The position numbers and the translations under genes are program-made. A stretch of 64,000 nt of DNA from Plasmopara viticola (lineage: Eukaryota > Oomycota > Peronosporomycetes > Peronosporales > Peronosporaceae): positions 1,178,001 to 1,242,000 of the forward strand of contig MBPM02000012.1 in assembly GCA_001695595.3 (NCBI GenBank), given 5' to 3'. Below, piece after piece: positions 23,901-34,751 of the stretch (position 1 is the stretch's first letter; the number at the start of each line of letters is the position of its first letter). The notes below the pieces were generated by a model. The model saw only the letters and a program-made list of their open reading frames with translations, ran no database searches and had not been told where the DNA came from.

Positions 23901-26134
23901 CTCGGTCGGAAATTGTCATGATGATAACAAAAAAGATTAAATTAGAAGGTCAATTGAATTTTATGTTTTTTTATCATCCCATAAAAAAATTTGCCGAATG
24001 GCCGGGATGTGCTTTTTAATTTTTAAAGATGTAAGGCTTTCACGTTTTGGCTCTATGGTTGACGGATGATGATACACCAAACAGCTTGATAATATAAGCC
24101 AACCCACGATGCGTAAGCAACACGAGAATTCTGTTATATAAGACTCGAACGATACCAAATGGCTCGAATGTCTTTAACAGTACAGTGTGCTCGTGGTACG
24201 TCGACACATATATGCTCGTAGCCAAGAGAGGCTCTAAATAATACCAATAGGATGCGAACACACATTAGCGCTCAGTCGAGCGGGACTATGACCCGAGTCA
24301 GGTGAGGGCGGGAGCATTGATACGTAGGTTTAGCTACCAGTTGCTAAACTTTGATTTTGAGCACGGAGTGCCATATTTTTTATCCGGGGGGGGGCGCGAA
24401 GTAAGCACGTTGTTTGGGAAGCGACGCGACCACACATACAAAGATTGATAAACGACTGGAATGATCCTTCTGTGTATCGTAGCAAAGACAGTTGAATTTA
24501 GTTAAATTGTCAGCCATCTTCTAGGCTGCGTTTCCAAGCGTCGGGCGCGAATTTCATCACAGCGAGGAGTATGCCATGCCCTCGTTGAGATTCGAAAACA
24601 CGAAATGCAGTTATAGTGGAATAAATTATGCTTGAGTTAATCTAAGAGCGAACAAGAAGCTCAAATCGGTGGTGACCATCCAAGAAACTGCGTCAGTTGA
24701 CATGGGTGCCTATGGCATCAGACTTCCGGATTTTAGGAGTGCTCAGCGGGAGGCACGCGCAGCTTTAAGCTAGTTTTGCAAAAAATTATCTGAGCAGACT
24801 TCCGTGCTCGTTTAAGGGCTTATAGAAGAAGAGACTCGGTGTAGCGAACAAGGCTGGTGGTACTTATGCCACCTAAAATGGTCAGAAGATGACGAAGTGC
24901 TATTCACGCATTAAATACAAGCTTGTTTGGCTACGCATTTACGTCGACTGCTTAAGAACGTCATTCTGCGACCTATGGCACACATCATCACGCTTTGATT
25001 ATTACGTCTTCAGCAGTGGTCATAAGGACTTCAAATCGACCTCTGCTTGTGAAAGCAGCGCCTCTAATTTTATCATTTAGAGGCGTTGTCGTCTTGGAGA
25101 CGCTGATCTCCACTGCAAAAAACATGCCAATCAGGGAGACTAAATTGCATTTAAGTGCTGCTTGAAAGCATTATTTCTGATATTGTCAACCGGAAAGGAG
25201 TCTCAAAGAACTCAAAAGTCTCCGTGCGGGCACCATTCCGGGTGGAAGTGTTCAACACCGTCTGTAGTGGACATAAAAGAGTCACCGCACTGACACGACA
25301 ACTGAGGATTCAAAATTTTCCAGTAAGTGCTCGCTGACCTCCAGATCGCACTTGACACCCAGCCCAGGCGTATAAGATGCACGAAGCCATCATAGCTATA
25401 TCATGTTAATATCAACGTTTAAGTGGCAGTATTGCATAGCTATATCATGTTAATATCAACGTTTAAGTGGCAGTATTGCTGCAAGCATCCTGTCTAAACC
25501 AAGCGACTCTACGTACTGATGGACACCGCTGCGAGGCGGTGTATTGCTTTTCACTTCTTTCACGAGAGGTATCGGGATGATGTGTGCTCCTGAGTAGTGA
25601 TTAAAAGACTATTCTAAATTGTCTATTTAAGAATACATATTCCTGGCAATGCATTTATTTTCCTGTTATTTTATGGTTCATGACTTTTTAACTCGGTAGT
25701 ATGAGTAAAGAGCGTGCACTAAGAGAAAACACGAAAGATAGCTGCCTTGGATAATCTGTGATTGCCCACGGCTTGATGGCAAGACCGGGGCGGTAGCCCT
25801 AGAGCTCACTGCAGTCTATCGATCGCTTTACTTCCCTTAAATATTCGTCATCGTCAGCGACGGCGTTGCTGATGATGTCAAGGCTGCGTCGCTTGTGGTC
25901 GACATGTCAGTGGTCTTTTCTCGAACGTATAGCGTATCGCAAGGAGTTGTCAGCCGAGTTGCTCATAGTCCGATAAGAAGTGGACAAACGGCCAGTTATG
26001 CTAAGTCACATCGAGACGAATTTCTCTGCGCAAAATTTTGGAGTTGAACACCCAGTTTTAAGATGCCAATTTGTGCTTCGAAGAAAAATGCATTTGAAAC
26101 ATACTGAGTCCTAACCCTAGAAATTTATCTAAAC
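23901..26134. other. Gene-free stretch
   Basis: Short frames only. At about 25,920-25,960 a segment (GCGTATCGCAAGGAGTTGTC) also occurs in the spacers between transporter pseudogenes at about 54,850 and 62,385. This suggests the duplicated locus once extended this far left. A G-run lies at about 24,388. Confidence 0.45.
25392..25479 (+). repeat. Perfect 44-bp tandem duplication
   Basis: 25392-25435 is repeated exactly at 25436-25479 (unit starts ATAGCTATATCATGTTAATA). Two copies only. The identity implies a recent slippage event or an assembly join. Confidence 0.95.
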
Positions 26135-26142
26135 ATAGCTCT

Positions 26143-26476
26143 CTGCTTCGGAAAAGGTTGGGGTGACGCCCTCCTTCCAAGCGCGGGGGCTAAATGCTCA
26201 CGCGCTTCGGGCAGGTGCTCTCGGGCATCTGCAGGTTTCTAACGAGTCTCACCCTCGACGCGACGGTCTCCAGCACCAGGGCGCCACCTGGGCTCTTACC
26301 AAGTCAGAGCTAAACAAAATAATGGAAGACCCTCACGACCTCGGTGCTGGCTGCACTGCCCGCCTAACGAGACCCGACGTATGCGGACACCACTCTATGC
26401 CGTGGACTAGCCAGACTGAGCCTAGCACGTGCATAACTTGGCAACGCGATAACGTGATGAAATACAATACAATACA
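26143..26476 (+). mobile_element. Short LINE-derived element (internally deleted), copy 1
   Basis: 334 bp flanked by the 8-bp direct repeat ATAGCTCT (26135-26142 and 26477-26484). It starts at C-T-G-C-T-T-C-G-G-A-A-A-A-G-G, contains the LINE 5' region, a 30-bp piece of reverse-transcriptase C-terminal coding sequence (A-T-W-A-L-T-K-S-E-L), then the LINE 3' region, and ends in a (TACAA)n tail. The long plus-strand frame here is not a gene: it changes element segment without keeping a protein. It lies immediately 3' of the transporter at 26,496-28,073. Confidence 0.88.
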
Positions 26477-26495
26477 ATAGCTCTATCTTTTTAAT

Positions 26496-28073
26496 CTAAC
26501 CAAGCACTGCCATTCGACTATCGCCCGACAATTGTCTCTGCTCACGAATGTAAATTTTCTGCAATCGCTGCGCATCAAATTCGTTTTGAATTTCTTGAAT
26601 TGTCTTATTATACGTCTCGGGTACAAATGTGTGTACAAATAAAAACGCCATTGCCACAGTGCACATGATGGGTACAAAGCTGTAATTCCTGAATGTGTCG
26701 GCAATAAAGGGGTACACTAAACCGACCGTTAGTGAGCAAAGCCAACTACAAGCAACACAAACGGAGCAACCAATAGCTCGAATATCATCTGGAAACAAAT
26801 CGGCCATGATTCCCCACGCCAACGGCCCGATACTCAACCCAAACGTCGTTACGTACAGTGCGGTAAATACAATGGCAAGTGCCGGTAAACTTCCGGCTAG
26901 GGCCGCTGTTATACCAGCGGCACTGCAAAACATACCGCTAAGACCGACCAAAATCAGTTTGCGGTTCCCCAATCGTACGGAAAGCAGTCCACAAAAAAGT
27001 GTCGGAAGAACATTAACAAAATTTACAGCCACAACTCCAATTCGACTGTCGGAAAGTCCAGCTTGTTTAAATAGACTTGACGAGTAGAAAAATACAGCAT
27101 TGATGCCAGTGAGCTGCTGGGCACCGGCAATCCCAATTGCCACTAGTAATTGTCGTCGGGAAGACAAAGAGAATAAATCTTTGAAACCACGCGCTTTGGA
27201 AGCATTCGGACCCATTGACGTGCAGAAATCTTGCATTGGTATGCCGCATTCACTCCCAACTCCCGCGCGAGGTGCCACTTCTTCTTGATTAATCCACGTC
27301 TTTGCTAGATACACATTGTCTTGTCCAAATAAACGTGCAAGCTCCCGCTCGGCAATAAGTGGTCGACCTGCCATCAACAACCACACAGGACTTTCCACCA
27401 ATATGAATGGGGCCAAGACCACGAAAAGAAACGCTACGAAAACTGGCAATGCAGCAATATACCGCCAACCGGAACTGGTACTGGCAAAAAGAAAGGCAAT
27501 GGACACACTTAAGTGACCCAAAGTGATGGAAATTTGGAAACACACACTCAATCTGCCGCGAAGGTATGGTGGGCTAATTTCACTAATGAATCCAGGAACG
27601 ACTGCTGTGGACCCACCTGCTGCAATTCCCGCAAAAACACGTCCAAGGGTAAAAATTGGAATGTTGATTGCTCCAGCCTGGATGACCGCGCCAACCATCA
27701 TCACAAGGCAATTGATCATCATAGTCGGTTTCCGACCAAACTTATTTGAGACGCGTCCAAACACGAGAGAACCAATCAAACCACCGAGAATCCAAGAGCT
27801 GACTGCAAGTGTCCACTGGGTCTTCGTGTGTCCAGGAAACATGAGGCACGTACCGGGTACAATAGGTCTTGCGTTGCATACCTCTTCGTTATTAAAGATA
27901 GAATTGTTCAATTGCGATGTGGACCATCCAAATTGGAAAGGCTGCAATGCAGCTACGAAAATGTTCGCGTAAAGTCTCCAAGTTGCTAGAAACTTTGAGT
28001 TTCGACCCGGTACATCGAGTGTAGGAGTCACGCAGACGTGGCTGACACTGTTCACAGTCGATGTAAACTCCAT
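26496..28073 (-). CDS. Sugar transporter, major facilitator superfamily, first subfamily
   Basis: Intact 525-residue single-exon frame. Sugar-porter landmarks: G-R-V-S-N-K-F-G-R-K-P (106-116) between helices 2 and 3, E-S-P-V-W-L-L (227-233) after helix 6, Q-Q-L-T-G-I-N-A-V-F-F-Y-S-S (319-332) in helix 7, L-G-N-R-K (368-372), G-P-L-A-W-G-I-M-A-D-L-F-P (416-428) in helix 10, and V-P-E-T-Y-N-K-T (484-491) at the end of helix 12. Length and motifs fit GLUT/HXT-type porters that move a hexose across the plasma membrane, probably with protons, although the substrate cannot be read from sequence. The segment C-x-A-R-P-I-V-P-G-T-C-L is a long external loop 1. It is clearly diverged from the pair at 50 and 57 kb and is the only intact member of its subfamily here; the pseudogenes at 44.6, 53, 55 and 62.6 kb belong with it. 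Confidence 0.92.
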   Translation of the reverse strand: MEFTSTVNSVSHVCVTPTLDVPGRNSKFLATWRLYANIFVAALQPFQFGWSTSQLNNSIFNNEEVCNARPIVPGTCLMFPGHTKTQWTLAVSSWILGGLIGSLVFGRVSNKFGRKPTMMINCLVMMVGAVIQAGAINIPIFTLGRVFAGIAAGGSTAVVPGFISEISPPYLRGRLSVCFQISITLGHLSVSIAFLFASTSSGWRYIAALPVFVAFLFVVLAPFILVESPVWLLMAGRPLIAERELARLFGQDNVYLAKTWINQEEVAPRAGVGSECGIPMQDFCTSMGPNASKARGFKDLFSLSSRRQLLVAIGIAGAQQLTGINAVFFYSSSLFKQAGLSDSRIGVVAVNFVNVLPTLFCGLLSVRLGNRKLILVGLSGMFCSAAGITAALAGSLPALAIVFTALYVTTFGLSIGPLAWGIMADLFPDDIRAIGCSVCVACSWLCSLTVGLVYPFIADTFRNYSFVPIMCTVAMAFLFVHTFVPETYNKTIQEIQNEFDAQRLQKIYIREQRQLSGDSRMAVLG

Positions 28074-28774
28074 TTGATCGCAAATTCAAGAATGAAATTA
28101 AAAAATGATGGATCTGGTCAACACTATGATATTTCGAAGATTGAGGGTTGATGGACCTCTGCGCTTCTTTTTATCTATGTGGGTTATCAGAAAAGAAAAA
28201 AAGCGTTGGAAATGCTGAACATCAGAAAGAGTCTCTGAGCTAGAATGAATTCAGTACACTTTTCTCTTATTAGCTTGTAAGCAAATGCCTAATGTCTATG
28301 AATATACACGAAGGTTTCAGTACCAGCTATTATTGGGTAGCTTTAAAGTCGATAAGTCGTGCATGTGTTGAGCCGTCTGAGTGATCATGATATCTGCACT
28401 CATGCTTGGCGTTTAAGACTTTTAACTAGCTAGTTTGGTTTGTCGGGTATTATAAGTAACGTCCTCTCGGTCTAGCCGGTTGTTTATTATGAAACTGACA
28501 AGTATTAACTAAAAGTTTAGCACCCACTTCCCGCGTCTAAAAAGAGTCTATGCTCTTGCGTCGGAAGTTAAAAAATCTTCAATAAGAAGATTCATTAGAT
28601 TTGCACAATATGAGGAGGCGGTCAAAATACAGCTTTAATAAATCGTCAAACAAGATTCTAAATAGTCTTTGCTGCATAACAATTTCTCTTTGGGGAGGCA
28701 ACCGCAAATATGCATCCCGACTCAGGTTTTTAACTAATTGATTTATTCCGACTCAGGCATTTGTGGTCATTATC
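28074..28774. other. Upstream region of the first transporter
   Basis: No gene. The motif GGGTATTATAAGTAA at about 28,446 recurs at 56,139 and 63,642 and, inverted, at 52,516, so this too is part of the duplicated locus. Confidence 0.6.
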
Positions 28775-29999
28775 TGCCTTTCTTGAATGGTCTTGCCATA
28801 CGTACTAACAGCAATGTACTGATAAATTTATCCAGTCATTAAAATGCACGTCTATCTACAGCCAACGCAACTACCGCTCGCTCGTCGTCTCAAAAACACA
28901 ACTGCCGTGACTCTCCATACTAGTGGTAATGTGACAAACACAACAGCAATCACTAGCGACGCTGTTGTACCAATCGCACTTAACAGCATGCCTGCAAGAA
29001 GCGAATTGAAAATAGAAGGCGAGCATCAATAGAGTTGGAAAACATGACACCAACTCGACTGCCCGATAAACCCGCTAGCTTGAACATCTCGGACAAATGA
29101 TAGAAACCGCTAAGTTGTTGAGCGCCACCCACATCGATGGCCGTTATCATCTGTGGAAGTGACGACGTTAACAATCTCGATTATGAACTGGCTTGAGTTT
29201 CTTGTTGGGGCTGTGCGATTCTTGACATACCGAGGTCATGTAATTGATTGACTTCTTACCGTTTAATTGTTGCTGATTAATTTATTTTTTTGGTCGCATG
29301 CAATTTTCATTACCAAGATGATGCGCTATCTGATCTTTCGCTTCCTTGGATTTGTTGATCCATATGAGGACTAGAACAGAGGGTGTACATGCCGGAATCA
29401 TTACTTTTGGAAGCACATCAACATGCCTTTAACCAGCACTCGTGCTAGGAAAGGAAAAGTGGTTGCTATCAGAAATTGACCGAGACAATTGAAATCCAAA
29501 TGCACACACTCAATTTGCTGCGAAGATTCAGTGAACAATACTTGGCAATAAGCCGGAACCACTGCCGTTGATTTACCTGCTGCCTGCAAAGACACCACGA
29601 AATCATGGTGTAGCCTGGATAGCATCACCGGCAATCACGACTAAGGGATTTGGCCACCATAGTCGGTTTTCGTCAAAACATTGAATGCTTAATATTGAAC
29701 GCGAATCGGTTATTTTACCAAATGCTCGCTGACTGCCATAGTCCACTGTTGTTCGGGACATATAAGACACGTAACGGGCTCAATTGGTCGCGCAATGTAG
29801 TCCTTCTCATTATTAAAAATCGAGTTGTTCAATTGTGACGTGGACCATTGTATTGATTGCCTTGAAGGTCTGTTATGCTGGCGTATAATTTCCACGTTGG
29901 TTAGACGGGATCAACCTCATTGTTAGCAATTGCAGACATCATCAAGGGCGTCAAAAGGTATCCACTGGTGCTGTTAACCATCGACGCGGAGAAAACAAT
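28775..29999 (-). pseudogene. Sugar-transporter pseudogene, 50/57-kb subfamily
   Basis: Pieces collinear with the genes at 50,232 and 57,198 run from the N-terminus (about 29,999) to the helix 12 end (about 28,790, K-T-I-Q-like segment). The start codon is lost: ATG-GAT of the intact copies is ATT-GTT here (29999-29997). Blocks are missing, so it is about 1.2 kb rather than 1.59 kb, and stops and frameshifts occur throughout. Its upstream flank (30,000-35,250) still aligns with those of the intact genes but is split by a LINE-derived element and a hAT. Confidence 0.88.
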
Positions 30000-30322
30000 G
30001 CTTGTTGCAAGATGTAGCTTTGACGTCTGCATTTTTCTTAGCAAGTTTTAAGGTGATGCTACTGAAACGTGTAAAAATAATCTTTTAACCTCGTCAGATC
30101 GATGGTCGTTGCTCGGGAAAGACTAAGGGCGAAAACAGAAATCGACAATTGTAACGCAAAATGTTAATTCGTGACGGATGACTTAAGTCCTAAGTCATAT
30201 GAAAAATAGAATGGTCACGATGCGTTGTTTGACCGCACGCACGGGTGGACCCTACGGCCAAGTTTCTGTGGTTGCGTGTATCACAATGTTGCGCAGTACT
30301 ATCAGATGTGTAGTGGGTTTGC
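30000..30322. other. Conserved upstream flank of the transporter pseudogene
   Basis: Aligns with 48,190-48,365 (for example the ACTTAGTC, GCACGCACGGGT and GGGTTTGCAGCAT segments) and with 49,860-50,231 in inverted orientation. No gene. Confidence 0.7.
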
Positions 30323-30332
30323 AGCATATGAA

Positions 30333-31490
30333 AAAATGTAATGTAATGTATTACGTTATCGCGTTGCCAAGTTATGCACGTGCTAGGCTCAATCTGGCTA
30401 GTCCACGGCTTAGAGTGGTGTCCGCATACGTCGAGTCTCGTTCGGCGGGCAGTGCATCCAGCACCGAGGTCGTGAGGGTCTTCCATTTCTTTCGGTCTTG
30501 TGCAAAGGTACGTACCACTTCGAGGTCTTGTGCTATCCGGAGTCGAAAGCCGGAGCCACGGGAAACGAGGTTGTGGTCGAGTGTTGAGGGGAGCGTGGTG
30601 CGGGGACGTCCGCGCCATTTTGCTGCCTTGGAGAAGAAGTGGGCACGCATCTGGAAGTTAGCTGGAATGTCGGGATTGCGGCGAAGTACATGGCCAAACA
30701 GGCGCCAGCGAGCTTGTGTCAGTCGTAGTCTCAGCGGCCGCTCATCACAGAGGTCGTAGAGTCTTGCATTCGAAATGTGTCGGGGGTAGCGATAGCCAAG
30801 AGCGTAGCGAAGCTGGCGGCGATGGAAACTCTCGAGGCCGTGGAGCTCTGACTTGGTAAGAGCCCAGGTGGCGCAGTTGTACAGCAGAATCGGCAGGACG
30901 TAGGTGTTGTACAATCGAATGCGGTCTTGGGTGAGATGAGCGTGGGGCGGAGCCAGACGGACCAGAGGCGGTGAAGCGCGAGGGTGGCCAGGGACTTGCG
31001 TCGGGATAAATCTTCAATATCGCCGAGAAGTGTTCCGAGCTTCTTAGTGTGGCGCCAGGTTTCTTCTCGGGCTCGGGCGTGTCGAGTGGCGCCCGACGGG
31101 TTGCAGTGGTGGCGGATTTCGGTGACTTCGGTCTTGGCTTCGTTTTTTTTTTTTAGAGTTAGAAGGAAGTCATCAATGCGGTGCTCACCTCTATCGTAAA
31201 TCTTGGTTTCTCGGAGGCCAAGGACATCGACGCGGTAGCGCCGGAGATCTTCGAAGAGTGTTTCGTGCTTCTTGCGCTTCGAACCTAGAGAATTCACATT
31301 AAAGGAGCCAATCCGGATGCGGTTGGCGCGGTTAAGGGCGTGGAAGGGGGTTTGGCCTGGTGCTGGAGACCGTCGCGTCGAGGGTGAGACTCGTTAGAGA
31401 GCTGCAGATGCCCGAGAGCACCTGCCCGAAGCGCGCGAGCATTTAGCCCCCGCGCTTGGAAGGAGGGCGTCACCCCAACCTTTTCCGAAA
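30333..31490 (-). mobile_element. LINE with internal deletion, long form
   Basis: 1,158 bp between the exact 10-bp direct repeats AGCATATGAA (30323-30332 and 31491-31500). Read on the minus strand it has the 5' region, the beginning of an AP-endonuclease domain (I-G-S-F-N-V-N-S-L near 31,300, V-D-V-L-G-L-R-E-T-K near 31,215), an A-run, and then the C-terminal part of a reverse transcriptase (Y-N-T-Y-V-L-P-I-L-L-Y-N near 30,905; A-R-W-R-L-F-G-H-V-L-R near 30,700) and a 3' end with a (TACAT)n tail. The catalytic middle of the reverse transcriptase is missing. The paralogous flank at about 48,350 lacks the insertion. Confidence 0.9.
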
Positions 31491-31778
31491 AGCATATGAA
31501 GTGCGTTAGAAAAAGCTTTAGACCCTGTACGATACTACAAAATTTACTGGAAGTAATTGTGTAATTAAGTAGTCGTACACAGTGGTACCTATCATGAAGG
31601 TGTCAAGTAGAGATGGGGACGTCAGCTCAACGTTAAAAACGTTAAGCCGGTATCCGTTGACGTATTGCAAACGTTTTGAGACGTCCCGGCAACATTAATG
31701 TATAGTACACCACACGAGCAGTTTTGAACGGCTGAGATTGCAGGATAGAAGAAAGAGCCTACAACGCATCGTCCCCAG

Positions 31779-34137
31779 ATGGAGCTTCCACCATCAAATG
31801 ATCCTACGCCGCCGCCCCTGTTTAAGATGCGCCGTATTAAGAAGGACGATTACTGGTCGTTCATCCGACTTGTAGCTCCAAACGCGCAGCTACCACCGGG
31901 AAAGAAGGCGTGGGAATCGTCTGATACAAACTTGGCTTATTGTCTAAAGTGCAAAAGCTCTTTCAGCTTTAAATCAGGAAGTAGCACCAGCATTCGAAAG
32001 CACATGAATGAGAAACATCCACAAGATCTCAGCAGAGCTGGGCGTGAACAGGCATCCAAGCGAGTGGCGATCGCACTTCATGCAACGCGAAAATCTGATG
32101 CAATGATGTTTTCTCCGAGAAAGAGAACAAGAAAGATCGTCCCAGCTGACGAAGAGATGGCCACAAGAGCTTTCATTGATTGGATTGCCAAACGACTGCG
32201 CCCACTAAGTGTTGCCGACGACAAGGAGCTTCGTGTTTTCTTGACGTTGATTCAGACGATGAGAGGTCTGTACGAGCTACCCTCTCGCCGCACTATAACT
32301 GAAAAAATGCAAAATCACTGTCAGTTCAAGCGATCGCTGGTAAAGACGCAGATTGCTGAAGATGCAGACTTCTATTCTCTCACATCTGACATGTGGACAT
32401 CTCGAGCAACAGATAGCTATATTTCGCTAACTATTCATTTTGTGAATTCCAATTTTGAGATGATGACGTACACTTTGGATGTTATGAGTTTTCGTGGGAA
32501 GCACACTGGCACCAGGATTAAATGCAAACTGGGCGGGCTCATGCGCAAGTGGGGTCTAGATGTTTCTCGCGTTACCAAAATGGTACGTGATAACGGGTCG
32601 AACATTGTCAGTGCGTGTGATGCGCTAGGTGTGCAGCACTTCGGATGCGTGGCGCATACGCTACATTTGATTGTATCAGGAGCTCTCTCAAAAACAAGTG
32701 TCGAAGTGACAAATGTGGAAGAGGATAATGACGGGAACGAGGAAGGTAGGGATGAGGTTGAAAATATTGCTGACATCGAAGATGAGGAGGAGCAGTGGAT
32801 TGAGGACCCTGCAATTGAACTGGAAGCTATTGCGTTATTGGAGCAAGAACTGGTAGAGATTGAATCCCAAACGATTGCAAGTTCGATAGACAACGTTTCG
32901 CATGAATCTGAGCCACTGGACGTTAATGCTGATGACACGCTGGATGGAGGTCTTCTTGATGGTTGTCTTAGTGTGCGGACAACAACTTCAATTCTAAGCG
33001 CTATGAAGCAAGCCATGAGTGAAACAAGAATGCATGTTTCTAGCTTTCGCAAAATTGTTCACTACTTCAACAAAAGTTTTAAAGGAAAAGACAAGTTGAA
33101 GTCGCTACAAAATGTGGCCGTACCTCTTACCGTTATTTCAGATGTAGCCACCCGCTGGAATAGCGCGCATCACATAATTCAACGCCTTCTGCAACTTCGT
33201 CCTAGTATCCAATCATTCATGGAGTTTATATTGACAGCAAAAGGCAAAGAAGAGTTCAGCGACGCAAGTATTGTGAGGCCCACTGGAGAAATGTGGTTTA
33301 GCATCCAATGCCTCGACAAGCTTCTCGTGCTTTTCGAGCTGGTAACTAAGACACTATTCAGGTGGAACATACCCCACTGCTACATTGATATATCCATGTA
33401 TACGCCTTCTTGAAAAACGACTATTAAATCAGAGGATATTTGCCAAAATATCGCCTGCTCACGCTGGAGAATATTACTATAGCTCGGTGCTGGAGCGCAT
33501 GCATCTCGTCCGTTGGTTTTTCTTGTTTTTGCTCCGAAAAGGATTCAAGCAATTACCCTTGGATTTGAAATATTGCTGCTTGCTTGATCCTAAATCCGTG
33601 CATGGTGAGTCACTGAACGCAACAGAAAAAATAGAAAAGAGGGAGTTCTTGGTGAGCGAGGCAATGCGCTCTGCTGGTGCTAATGCCGTCGATGATATCT
33701 ACAGCACGAGCTTTGATGAGGATAGCGATGAAGAAGAGAACTTATAATTGATCTCCTTGGACGCAAGCGGAGATCGCCTCAACCTTCAAGTGCAAAACGG
33801 GTTGTCGCTTCGTGCAAAAGTAGAGGCAGAGGTGAATCGATACTACGATAGATCCCATCAAAAGGCACAAGAAAATACGTGCCAAAAGCAGAAGCTGAAA
33901 ACACAGAAACTTGACGATGGTCTCAAGTGGTGGCGCGAAAATGGCAGTGATTTTCCGCTCTTAGCTCCTATTGCGAGGAAATATTTTGGCATGGTAGCTA
34001 CATCAGTACCTTCAGAGCGCTGCCTCTCGTGGGCAGGAAACATTATTACAGCACGGCGTAATAGGTTGTCTTCTTCCAACCTAAGAGATCTCATTTTTCT
34101 TTACAGCAATACGATTGGCGAGGAACCAGAGGAGTAG
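31779..34137 (+). pseudogene. hAT transposase, two lesions
   Basis: The frame from ATG 31779 has a BED-type zinc finger (C55, C58, H75, H80), the first catalytic block T-S-D-M-W-T-S (Asp204), the second R-D-N-G-S-N-I-V (Asp271) followed by C-V-A-H-T-L-H, and a strongly acidic insert at about 310-390. It meets a stop at 33411-33413. The protein continues one frame over from about 33385 (a +1 shift near 33,385-33,413) and then meets a TAA at 33745-33747. The same frame then runs to 34137 with the hAT dimerisation domain, including F-P-L-L-A-P-I-A-R-K-Y, P-S-E-R-C-L-S-W-A-G and R-N-R-L. Apart from these two lesions all catalytic blocks are present, so inactivation is recent. A 36-bp intron across the shift would be unrealistically short. 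Confidence 0.92.
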
Positions 34138-34289
34138 CTGAAGACGTACGGTAGAAACGTGCTAAAGAGTTACATGTTGTAAATAAACTTTTTGCACAAC
34201 TCACATCAGCTTTAATGTGCCAGCAGCCGACTTGTCTTAAAAACTCTTCTCCCGTCCGTTCTTATGTTTGTGCAGCTTGAACATGGTAT

Positions 34290-34590
34290 TGTATTGTATT
34301 GTATTACGTTATCGCGTTGCCAAGTTATGCACGTGCTAGGCTCAGTCTGGCTAGTCCACGGCATAGAGTGGTGTCCGCATACGTCGGGTCTCGTTCGGCG
34401 GGCAGTGGAGCCAGCACCGTTTAGCGCTGACTTGGTAAGAGCCCAGGTGGCGTCCTGGTGCTGGAGACCGTCGCGTCGAGGGTGAGACTCGTTAGAGACC
34501 TGCAGATGCCCGAGAGCACCTGCCCGAAGCGCGTGAGCATTCAGGCCCCTCGCTTGGAAGGAGGGCGTCACCCCAACCTTTTCCGAAGCA
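34290..34590 (-). mobile_element. Short LINE-derived element, copy 2, nested in the hAT
   Basis: 301 bp between 13-bp direct repeats TTGAACATGGTAT (34277-34289 and 34591-34603). Same three-part build as the copy at 26,143 but lacking about 27 bp around the second junction. Tail (TACAA)n. It lies between the transposase stop codon and the right end of the hAT, so it arrived after the hAT. Confidence 0.93.
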
Positions 34591-34751
34591 TTGAACATGG
34601 TATGGTTTTAAACCATTGGTTTGATAGGTTACAGTGTCTTTCCGAGACGTCAAACAACGTCTAAAAAAACGTGAACGGGAACCCTGGACGGGAACGGGAA
34701 CTACATTTTTTTTACGTTAACACCGTTTACGTCCCCATCACTAGTGTCAAG

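Larger units (their letters stand above)
31608..34743 (+). mobile_element. hAT DNA transposon, nearly complete
   Basis: 3,136 bp, flanked by a perfect 8-bp target duplication GTGTCAAG (31600-31607 and 34744-34751). Ends are short imperfect inverted repeats, TAGAGATGGGGACG and its counterpart CGTCCCCATCACTA. Eight-bp duplications and a T-A-G/C-A-G-x-G-A-T-G end are hAT hallmarks. It sits in the upstream flank of the transporter pseudogene at 28,775-29,999 and is itself interrupted by a short LINE-derived element at 34,290-34,590. Confidence 0.95.

Noticed and set aside
25392..25479. CRISPR-like repeat
   Set aside because: Only two units without spacers, in a eukaryotic context; it is a simple tandem duplication.
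26163..26480. A 105-codon protein gene
   Set aside because: It is the body of a LINE-derived element present in several copies, between target duplications. Similar frames at 30,190-30,618, 34,212-34,598 and 56,353-56,652 have the same explanation.
32435..33052. A 205-codon minus-strand open frame
   Set aside because: Antisense of the acidic part of the hAT transposase; its Ser-rich text is a by-product of acidic codons on the other strand.
33385..33432. A tiny intron repairing the hAT transposase frame
   Set aside because: The only GT-AG pair would give about 36 bp, well below the 59-67 bp seen in this window, and it would not remove the later TAA at 33,745.
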